Shown here: in pieces, positions 1 to 4,755 of the stretch | Layout: each line of letters starts with the position of its first letter | How positions within the stretch are numbered: the stretch's first letter is position 1 | Source of the DNA: CAZBZG01 sp964496245 | GTDB lineage: Bacteria > Planctomycetota > SZUA-567 | NCBI GenBank assembly: GCA_964496245.1 | Contig: CAZBZG010000305.1 | Location: forward strand, 1-5,481 | Direction: 5' to 3' | DNA length: 5,481 bases | Notes under the pieces: model-generated | Seen by the model: the letters and a program-made list of their open reading frames with translations, nothing else | What the model was told of the DNA's origin: nothing | The model's database searches: none | Position numbers and translations under genes: made by a program

Positions 1-915
1 GTCCAGAAAGAGCGTGCCCTTGTGGGCGGCCTCGAACCGTCCCTTGCGCGCGGTCGTGGCGCCGGTAAACGCCCCCTTCTCGTGCCCGAAGAGCTCGGCC
101 TCGAGCATGGTCTCGGGCAGAGCAGCGCAGTTCACCTTGATGTAGGGCTTGCCCGCGCGCGGGCTGTTGTGGTGGATCGCGTGGGCCACGAGTTCTTTGC
201 CCACGCCCGTCTCGCCCTGGAGCAAGACGGTCGTGCTGCTCTTGGCCACCTGGGCGATGGCGTCGTACACGGCCTGCATGGCGTGCGACGTGCCCACGAT
301 GTTGGCCGGCTGGAAACGATCCCGCAGTTCCCGCTGCAGCCGGCGGTTCTCCTCGACCAGCTTCTGCCGCTCCTCGGCCACGGCCTGGCGCAGCCGCACG
401 GCCTGGGCGATCATGCTGGCGATGATGGACAAGAGCCGCACGTCCTCGTCGAACGGTACCTCTTCGGCAAAGAGCCTATCGGCCGAGAGCGCGCCCGCTA
501 CTTCGTTGCCCACCTTGATGGGCACGCAGACGAAGGAGACATCCTCCTTGCGCAATTCCCGCCGGGCGCCCGTACGGTCGAGAAACAGCGGTTCGTCCGC
601 GATCCGCGGCACCACCGCCGGCCGCCCGCTCTCGATCACACGGCCGGTCACGCCCTCGCCGTAGCGGTAGCGGCCCTTCTCCTTCTGCGTACCAGACAGG
701 CCGTGGGCCGCCTCGATCGAGATCTCCCCGGTCTCCCGGTTGAGCAGAGTCAGGGTGCCGTGCATCATCTTTCGCCGCTCAGCAAGCAGGTCGAGCACCG
801 GGCCAGCCACCTCCCGGAGGTCGAGGCTGCGGTCGAGCTCCTGGCTGATCTCGTAGAGCAGGGAGAGTTCATCCGGCCGCGGCCACGCGCGCGGCGGCCT
901 CAGGGTTTTGGCCAT
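1..915 (-). CDS. NifA-type sigma-54-dependent transcriptional activator (GAF + AAA+), C-terminus cut by window edge
   Basis: The first 305 residues of a bacterial enhancer-binding protein are present; the rest lies beyond base 1. Residues about 18-165 form a GAF sensory domain with hallmarks of the NifA/AnfA/VnfA group (YGEGVTG at 85-91, VVPRI at 101-105, EPLFLDRTG at 108-116, FVCVPIKVG at 128-136). Residues about 171-202 are a charged helix, probably a signalling coiled coil. The sigma-54 AAA+ domain then begins: Walker A GETGVGKE at 234-241, the sigma-54-contacting GAFTGA loop at 281-286, and GTLFLD of Walker B at 300-305, where the window ends. The family remodels the sigma-54 RNA polymerase closed complex using ATP; the DNA-binding HTH domain expected at the C-terminus is not visible. 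The start is ATG at 913-915 with GGAGG (minus strand, 924-928) 8 nt upstream. It is transcribed divergently from amtB, so control of the nitrogen genes is the natural inference. No nif structural genes are in view, so I call it NifA-type rather than NifA. Confidence 0.93.
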   Translation of the reverse strand, partial: MAKTLRPPRAWPRPDELSLLYEISQELDRSLDLREVAGPVLDLLAERRKMMHGTLTLLNRETGEISIEAAHGLSGTQKEKGRYRYGEGVTGRVIESGRPAVVPRIADEPLFLDRTGARRELRKEDVSFVCVPIKVGNEVAGALSADRLFAEEVPFDEDVRLLSIIASMIAQAVRLRQAVAEERQKLVEENRRLQRELRDRFQPANIVGTSHAMQAVYDAIAQVAKSSTTVLLQGETGVGKELVAHAIHHNSPRAGKPYIKVNCAALPETMLEAELFGHEKGAFTGATTARKGRFEAAHKGTLFLD

Positions 916-943
916 GTCAGGTGCCTCCGCAAGCTTATAGCAA

Positions 944-959
944 CCTACGCGTTCGTAGG
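944..959. promoter_or_regulatory. Inverted repeat CCTACG-N4-CGTAGG, candidate operator
   Basis: This is a perfect 6-bp dyad with a 4-bp centre, just downstream of the predicted start of the activator mRNA. Its core CTACGCGTTCGTAG matches the minus strand of 1113-1126 (CTACGCAGGCGTAT) at 10 of 14 positions, giving the shared form CTACGC-N3-CGTA. Related half-sites CGTAGGA and GTAGGA occur at 984-990 and, on the minus strand, at 1131-1136. The position suggests autoregulation, but the binding protein is unknown. It could instead act as a small hairpin in the regulator mRNA leader. Confidence 0.4.
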
Positions 960-971
960 ACTTCGACGCAC

Positions 972-1000
972 AACATACCACACCGTAGGATATAAGTCAA
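972..1000 (-). promoter_or_regulatory. Sigma-70-like promoter of the activator gene
   Basis: On the minus strand, TTGACT (995-1000) is followed after exactly 17 nt by TATGTT (972-977), close to the TTGACA/TATAAT consensus. The predicted start would be near 965, giving a leader of about 50 nt before the ATG at 915. A GTAGGA element (plus strand 985-990) lies in the spacer and the dyad at 944-959 lies just downstream of the predicted start, positions suited to repression. This is inferred from sequence only. Confidence 0.5.
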
Positions 1001-1112
1001 TAGGCGGGCTCTTCATGTCGTTGACCCCATGGACGAGCCAGCTTTCCAACGCGATTTCAGGCAGCCATCCACCTGTTCGAGCCAAGAGCACGCGACCCAA
1101 TCATACGCCTGC

Positions 1113-1126
1113 GTAGCCTTTCGAGA
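1113..1126. promoter_or_regulatory. Second CTACGC-N3-CGTA dyad, candidate upstream activator site
   Basis: The plus strand reads ATACGCCTGCGTAG, with the perfect dyad TACGC-CT-GCGTA at 1114-1125. It resembles the dyad at 944-959. It is centred about 140 bp upstream of the predicted sigma-54 start, within the usual range for enhancer sites of sigma-54 activators. It fits neither the NtrC consensus (TGCACC-N5-GGTGCA) nor the NifA consensus (TGT-N10-ACA), so assignment to the divergent activator is inference. Confidence 0.35.
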
Positions 1127-1234
1127 CCGATCCTACAAATATGTGTGTCGTTGGCGCCTAGGAACGGAGCCGGCTGACAACACAACACATTGCCAAACAG
1201 TTTTTTGCGCGATTCTTCGCGGATCACGGGTCTT

Positions 1235-1250
1235 TGGCACCGGCCTTGTA
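1235..1250 (+). promoter_or_regulatory. Sigma-54 (-24/-12) promoter for amtB
   Basis: The sequence TTGGCACCGGCCTTGTA spans 1234-1250 and matches TGGCACG-N4-TTGCW. The -24 GG is at 1236-1237, and the -12 element TTGTA has T in place of the usual C. GG and the -12 G have the correct spacing. The predicted start is near 1261, giving an 87-nt leader to the amtB ATG. A sigma-54 promoter facing amtB, with a sigma-54 activator gene alongside, is a mutually supporting pair. The one deviation in the -12 dinucleotide is the main reservation. Confidence 0.65.
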
Positions 1251-1262
1251 GTGGCTTCTGGC

Positions 1263-1306
1263 GTGCGAACGCGGATCAGGGTTGAACCCAACCACGCGCC
1301 TCGCAC
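1263..1306 (+). promoter_or_regulatory. Imperfect stem-loop in the amtB 5' leader
   Basis: Three nested pairings stack here: GTGCGA (1263-1268) with TCGCAC (1301-1306), CGCG (1270-1273) with CGCG (1295-1298), and GGTTG (1280-1284) with CAACC (1289-1293) closing an AACC loop. It would begin about 3 nt from the predicted sigma-54 start, so it may protect the 5' end of the mRNA. It lies more than 20 nt before the Shine-Dalgarno at 1332-1340 and does not sequester it. No known riboswitch class is recognised. Confidence 0.35.
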
Positions 1307-1347
1307 AGAACCACCACGACTCTGGACCGGTAAGAAGGGAAAGCACC

Positions 1348-2679
1348 ATGAACAGCCGCATGCGCATCCTTCTGGCTGGGGGATTGTGCCTGGCGCTGGG
1401 CGCCGGCCCGCTCCGGGCGGCCGAAGCCGTTTCGCAGGAGATGTTCACCATCAGCAACCTCTGGATCCTGATCGCCGCGTTCCTCGTGTTCGTCATGCAC
1501 CTGGGCTTTGCCACGCTCGAGTCCGGGCTCACGCGTGCAAAGAACACGGTCAACATCCTCTTCAAGAACGTCTCCATCGTCGCCATCGGCATCTTGACCT
1601 ACGCATGGGTCGGTTTCAACCTCATGTACCCTGGCGAAAGCGCTGCCGGAGGCTGGTTCGGCTTCGCCGGCTGGGGCCTGACGCCGCCGGCCAACGGCAT
1701 GGGGCCGGAGTACAACGGTGCGTTCACCTACTGGACCGACTTCATCTTCCAGGGCATGTTCGCGGCCACGGCCGCCACCATCGTCTCGGGTGCGGTGGCC
1801 GAACGCATCCGGCTGCACAGCTTCCTGATCTTCTCGGCCGTGTACGTGGCCCTCGTCTATCCCGTCACGGGCATGTGGGGGTGGGGCGGCGGGTGGCTGG
1901 CCTCGCTCGAAGTGCCCTTCCACGACTTCGCCGGCTCCACGTTCGTACATTCGGTGGGCGGCTGGGCTGCGCTGGCCGGCGTCATCGTGCTCGGCGCGCG
2001 CAAGGGCAAGTACGTCAACGGCTCGGTCAAGCCCATCCCGGGCCACAACATGCCCCTGGCCGCGATCGGCGTCTTCCTGCTCTGGTTCGGCTGGTACGGT
2101 TTCAACGGCGGGTCGGTGTTGAGCGCGGACGCGGCGAGCGTGAGCCTGGTCTTCGTGACGACCAGCCTCGGCGCAGCCAGCGGCGTGGTCGGCGCCATGG
2201 CCACGAGCTGGATCGTGCAGGACAAACCCGACCTCTCCATGGTGCTCAACGGCTCGCTCGCCGGCCTGGTGGGCATCACCGCGAGCGCCGACTGCGTTAC
2301 GCCGCTGGCCGCCACCGCCATCGGGGGCATCGCCGGCGTGCTCGTGGTCCTGTCCGTACTCGCGATCGACAGCTGGCTCAAACTGGACGACCCCGTGGGC
2401 GCCACGTCCGTCCACCTCGTCTGCGGCCTCTGGGGCACGCTCGCCGTGGGCATCTGGGGCCACACGGCGGACGGTGCGACGTTCAGCCTGCTCTCGCAGC
2501 TCAAGGGCATGCTGGCCGTGGGCGTCGTGAGCTTCGGGAGCGCGTTCGCGCTCTTCACGCTGCTCAAGCTTTCGCCCCTGGGCCTGCGCGTGTCGGAAGA
2601 CGAGGAACTGCGGGGGCTCGACATCGGAGAACACGGGATGGAGGCCTATGCCGGCTTCCAGTTCTTTACGACCCAGTGA
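1348..2679 (+). CDS. amtB: Ammonium transporter AmtB (Amt/MEP/Rh family)
   Basis: This 443-residue inner-membrane protein conducts ammonium into the cell. Residues 1 to about 25 look like a cleavable signal peptide (basic NSRMR, hydrophobic core, AxA-type end near ALGAGPLRAAEA), typical of Amt proteins with 11 further membrane helices. Pore landmarks are present: the phenylalanine gate in FIFQGMF (F134/F138), the ammonium-site region with W179, DFAG D193, and the twin histidines H201 (FVHSVGG) and H356 (SVHLVCG). The family signature AERIR is at 151-155. The cytoplasmic tail ends in GLDIGEHGMEAYAG, the conserved segment that couples subunits and responds to GlnK. The ATG at 1348 is chosen over an in-frame TTG at 1282 because AAGAAGGGA lies 7 nt upstream (1332-1340) and because a signal peptide then starts cleanly. 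It is the first gene after the sigma-54 promoter and is followed by glnK, its usual regulatory partner. Confidence 0.97.
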   Translation: MNSRMRILLAGGLCLALGAGPLRAAEAVSQEMFTISNLWILIAAFLVFVMHLGFATLESGLTRAKNTVNILFKNVSIVAIGILTYAWVGFNLMYPGESAAGGWFGFAGWGLTPPANGMGPEYNGAFTYWTDFIFQGMFAATAATIVSGAVAERIRLHSFLIFSAVYVALVYPVTGMWGWGGGWLASLEVPFHDFAGSTFVHSVGGWAALAGVIVLGARKGKYVNGSVKPIPGHNMPLAAIGVFLLWFGWYGFNGGSVLSADAASVSLVFVTTSLGAASGVVGAMATSWIVQDKPDLSMVLNGSLAGLVGITASADCVTPLAATAIGGIAGVLVVLSVLAIDSWLKLDDPVGATSVHLVCGLWGTLAVGIWGHTADGATFSLLSQLKGMLAVGVVSFGSAFALFTLLKLSPLGLRVSEDEELRGLDIGEHGMEAYAGFQFFTTQ

Positions 2680-2696
2680 TTCGGGGTGGGGGGCCG

Positions 2697-2731
2697 GGAG
2701 CCGGAACCCCCAGCCCCGGACTCTCGGCTCC
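2697..2731 (+). repeat. Inverted repeat in the amtB-glnK gap
   Basis: GGAGCCG (2697-2703) can pair with CGGCTCC (2725-2731) across a 21-nt C-rich loop, 17 nt after the amtB stop. No T-run follows, so it does not look like a strong intrinsic terminator. It could stabilise or process the amtB transcript and lower glnK expression relative to it, or be fortuitous in GC-rich DNA. Confidence 0.3.
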
Positions 2732-2793
2732 TCCATCCTCTCGCGATCCGGAACGGCCAAGGACGAGGTCACAAGACGAAAGGCAGGTCCGCC

Positions 2794-3135
2794 ATGCGGC
2801 TCATCATCGCCTACATTCAGCCCGAGAAGCTGACCGAGGTGAAGCAGGAACTCTACAAGGCCGAGGTCTTCAAGATGTCGGTCACCAACGCCATGGGATG
2901 CGGCGAGCAGAAGGGCTACCACGAATCGTACCGCGGCGCGGATATCGAAGTCAACCTTCTGAAGAAGGTGCGCCTCGAGATCGCGATCAACGAGCCCTTT
3001 GTCCAGCCCGCGATCGACGCGATCATCGCGGGCGCCCAGACCGGCTCCATCGGCGACGGCAAGATCTTCGTGGTACCCCTGGAGTCGTGCGTACGCATCC
3101 GCACGCGCGAAACCGGACGGGAGGCGATTGGATGA
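2794..3135 (+). CDS. glnK: Nitrogen regulatory protein P-II (GlnK type)
   Basis: At 113 residues this is the standard PII length. PII trimers bind ATP/ADP and 2-oxoglutarate and, as GlnK, plug the cytoplasmic face of AmtB when nitrogen is plentiful. Visible landmarks are Q39-K40-G41 before the T-loop, YRG at 46-48 with R47 (the residue that enters the Amt pore in E. coli GlnK), K58, the B-loop TGSIGDGKIF at 83-92 with K90, and R101/R103. The T-loop position 51, tyrosine in enterobacterial PII and the site of uridylylation by GlnD, is isoleucine here (YRGADIEV), so this signal cannot work in the usual way. Similar Tyr51-less PII proteins with EVNLLKKVRLEIA-type segments are known beside amtB. 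The ATG at 2794 gives exact family alignment (MRLIIAYIQPEKL); its Shine-Dalgarno (AGG within 2781-2787) is modest. The location right after amtB supports GlnK over GlnB. Confidence 0.95.
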   Translation: MRLIIAYIQPEKLTEVKQELYKAEVFKMSVTNAMGCGEQKGYHESYRGADIEVNLLKKVRLEIAINEPFVQPAIDAIIAGAQTGSIGDGKIFVVPLESCVRIRTRETGREAIG

Positions 3136-3236
3136 CGGAGCATCCGCTTGTGGTCTCGTGCCCGTACACGGCGATTCTCGCCCACGGGGACGGGCACGGG
3201 TGCGGCCGGTGCCGCTTGATGCATCGAACTGCGTAG
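3132..3236 (+). CDS. Possible 34-residue Cys/His-rich micro-ORF overlapping the glnK stop
   Basis: An ATG at 3132 overlaps the glnK stop (ATGA, the arrangement of translational coupling) and is preceded by GGGAGG at 3119-3124 with an ideal 7-nt spacing. The frame runs 34 codons to TAG at 3234-3236, 24 nt before glnA. The predicted peptide has three cysteines (C10, C24, C27, the last two as CGRC) and four histidines (H4, H18, H22, H31). It resembles nothing I recognise. Reasons for doubt: the same frame is open by chance through the upstream genes because of high GC, the Shine-Dalgarno-like bases also encode the conserved PII C-terminus, and an RNA hairpin lies within it. If translated, it could be a small metal-binding peptide or simply a leader whose translation remodels the hairpin before glnA. 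Confidence 0.22.
   Translation: MTEHPLVVSCPYTAILAHGDGHGCGRCRLMHRTA
3155..3200 (+). promoter_or_regulatory. Nested stem-loop in the glnK-glnA gap
   Basis: CGTGCCCGT (3157-3165) is perfectly complementary to ACGGGCACG (3190-3198), extendable by a G-U and a C-G pair to 3155/3200. Inside the loop, GGCGA (3170-3174) pairs with TCGCC (3178-3182) around a TTC loop. No T-tract follows, so it is more likely an attenuator, processing site or mRNA stabiliser than a full terminator. It lies about 50 nt before the glnA Shine-Dalgarno. Confidence 0.5.
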
Positions 3237-3260
3237 ACGCTGGGACCCAAAGGAGACACC

Positions 3261-4673
3261 ATGACCCCGAAGGACTTCTTCAAGTTCGCCGAGAAACACG
3301 AGGCCCGCATGATGGACCTCAAGTTCGTGGACCTGCTCGGCACGTGGCAGCACTGCTCGTATCCGATCGAGTGCGTGGACGAGGGCATTTTCGAAGAGGG
3401 CCTCGGCTTCGACGGATCGTCCATCCGCGGCTGGCAGGAGATCCACCAGTCGGACATGATGGCGGTCTGCGACCCGTCCACGGCGCAGATCGACCCCTTC
3501 TTCGACAAGCCCACGGTCAGCGTGATCGCCGACATCGTGGATCCCGAAACGCGCGAGGAGTACGCCAAGTGCCCGCGCACGGTGGTCAAACGCGCGGCCG
3601 CTTATCTCAAAGAGACGGGCTTGGCCGACACCTGCTTCATCGGTCCGGAGCCCGAGTTCTTCGTCTTCGACGAGGTGCAATTCGAGCAGAATCAGCACAC
3701 GGGCATGTACCGCATCGACTCGGTCGAAGGCGCCTGGAACTCGGCCCGGTTCGAAGAGCCCAACCTCGGCTACAAGCCGAGCTTCAAGGGCGGCTACTTC
3801 CCGGTCAGCCCCACGGATACCTATCACGACCTGCGGGGCGAGATGGTCTACGAGATGATGAAACTGGGCATACGCATCGAGGCCCACCACCACGAGGTCG
3901 CCACCGCCGGCCAGGGCGAGATCGACATGGAGTTCGCCGAGCTGACCCGCATGGCCGACCATTTCATGTGGTACAAGTACGTCATCAAGAATGTGGCCCG
4001 CCGCCACGGCAAGACCGTGACTTTCATGCCCAAGCCCGTGTTCGAGGACAACGGCAGCGGCATGCACACGCACCTGAGCCTGTGGAAGGACGGCGAGCCG
4101 CTCTTCGCCGACAACGGGTACGCGGGATTGAGCGAGCTCGCGCTCCACGCGGTGGGCGGACTCCTCCGCCACGCACCGGCCGTGCTGGCGTTCGCCGCGC
4201 CCACGACCAACAGCTACCGCCGGCTGGTGCCCGGCTTCGAAGCGCCGGTCAACCTGGTCCATTCGGCCCGGAACCGCTCGGCTGCGGTGCGGATTCCCAT
4301 GTACTCCAAGAGCCCCAAGGCCAAGCGCATCGAGTTCCGCTGCCCCGATCCCACGGCCAACGGCTACCTGGCCTGGTCGGCCATGCTCATGGCCATGCTC
4401 GACGGCGCGCAGAACAGGATCGATCCGGGCGAGCCGCTCGACCGCAACATCTACGAAATGACTGCCGACGAGCTCGAGCGCATCCCCAAGGTGCCGGGGT
4501 CGCTGGCCGAGTCGATCGATGCGCTCGAAGCCGACCACGACTTTTTGCTCAAGGGAGACGTCTTCACCGACGACCTGGTGAGCTCCTGGATCGAGTGGAA
4601 ACGGGACGAGGAGCTCTCGCCCATGGCGCTCCGCCCGCATCCGTATGAGTTCCATCTGTACTACGATTCGTGA
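3261..4673 (+). CDS. glnA: Glutamine synthetase, type I
   Basis: A 470-residue cytoplasmic ATP-dependent ligase (dodecamer in this family) that makes glutamine from glutamate and ammonium. The N-terminal beta-grasp domain contains the active-site loop GFDGSSIRGW (49-58, with D51). The catalytic domain has GPEPEFF at 128-134 (metal ligands E130, E132), the ATP/metal segment MPKPVFEDNGSGMHTH at 256-271 with H269, NRSAAVRIP at 338-346 with R339 and R344, and RIEFRCPDP at 356-364 with E358. Y398 in RNIYEM aligns with the adenylylation tyrosine (Tyr397 in E. coli) and the C-terminus is full length (HPYEFHLYYDS), so regulation by a GlnE-type adenylyltransferase is possible. AAAGGAG at 3249-3255, 5 nt before the ATG, is the best Shine-Dalgarno in the window and fixes the start. 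It sits between glnK and gltB, completing an uptake-plus-assimilation series. Confidence 0.98.
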   Translation: MTPKDFFKFAEKHEARMMDLKFVDLLGTWQHCSYPIECVDEGIFEEGLGFDGSSIRGWQEIHQSDMMAVCDPSTAQIDPFFDKPTVSVIADIVDPETREEYAKCPRTVVKRAAAYLKETGLADTCFIGPEPEFFVFDEVQFEQNQHTGMYRIDSVEGAWNSARFEEPNLGYKPSFKGGYFPVSPTDTYHDLRGEMVYEMMKLGIRIEAHHHEVATAGQGEIDMEFAELTRMADHFMWYKYVIKNVARRHGKTVTFMPKPVFEDNGSGMHTHLSLWKDGEPLFADNGYAGLSELALHAVGGLLRHAPAVLAFAAPTTNSYRRLVPGFEAPVNLVHSARNRSAAVRIPMYSKSPKAKRIEFRCPDPTANGYLAWSAMLMAMLDGAQNRIDPGEPLDRNIYEMTADELERIPKVPGSLAESIDALEADHDFLLKGDVFTDDLVSSWIEWKRDEELSPMALRPHPYEFHLYYDS

Positions 4674-4681
4674 TGGGTCGC

Positions 4682-4735
4682 GGTCCGGCAGGAGCCGGAC
4701 CCTCCGACGTCGGAGGGACGCGCTCCTGCGCGTCC
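4682..4735 (+). repeat. Symmetrical three-hairpin array between glnA and gltB
   Basis: Three perfect inverted repeats lie edge to edge: GGTCCGGC-AGGA-GCCGGACC (4682-4701), the 18-nt palindrome CCCTCCGACGTCGGAGGG (4700-4717), and GGACGCGC-TCCT-GCGCGTCC (4716-4735), each sharing two bases with its neighbour. The two outer hairpins have 8-bp stems and complementary tetraloops, and GCAGGAGC (4688-4695) is the exact complement of GCTCCTGC (4722-4729). The whole block is therefore nearly symmetrical about 4708/4709 and can alternatively form one long hairpin. It starts 8 nt after the glnA stop and ends 20 nt before gltB. No T-run follows. It may be an intercistronic attenuator or stabiliser, a bidirectional protein-binding site, or a REP-like mobile repeat. 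Confidence 0.75.
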
Positions 4736-4755
4736 GCACAACAGAGGCTGGGGAC

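Larger units (their letters stand above)
916..1347. promoter_or_regulatory. Divergent control region between the activator gene and amtB
   Basis: This 432-bp gap has no convincing gene; open frames across it are extensions of antisense or out-of-frame reading. It is visibly less GC-rich than the genes around 930-1000 and 1130-1210. It contains, left to right: the regulator's Shine-Dalgarno and start, a dyad at 944-959, a sigma-70-like promoter for the regulator at 972-1000, a GTAGGA half-site in that promoter's spacer, a second dyad at 1113-1126, another half-site at 1131-1136, a sigma-54 promoter at 1235-1250 and a foldable amtB leader. The layout (activator gene, upstream sites, sigma-54 promoter) is the classic one for enhancer-binding-protein regulation. 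I found no TGT-N10-ACA (NifA) site in it. Confidence 0.75.

Noticed and set aside
22..1116. Plus-strand open frame across the regulator gene
   Set aside because: The minus strand encodes the GAF/AAA+ activator with Walker A and GAFTGA motifs; the plus frame is its shadow.
1183..1195. IHF-like site (CAACACATTG) between the upstream dyad and the sigma-54 promoter
   Set aside because: The location would suit IHF bending, but only the YAA and TTG parts match and the ATW end does not, so it is not above chance.
916..1230. Classical NifA (TGT-N10-ACA) or NtrC enhancer sites
   Set aside because: I checked each TGT in the gap and none has ACA at the right spacing; no TGCACC-N5-GGTGCA was seen either.
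1282..1347. N-terminal extension of AmtB from TTG at 1282
   Set aside because: It has no Shine-Dalgarno, would put 22 polar residues before the signal peptide, and lies in the predicted leader hairpin.
1029..3236. Very long open frame (735 codons) across amtB and glnK in another frame
   Set aside because: It overlaps two unmistakable genes and its product is Arg/Gly/His-rich low-complexity sequence typical of a shadow frame in GC-rich DNA. Only its last 34 codons, outside glnK, are considered separately.
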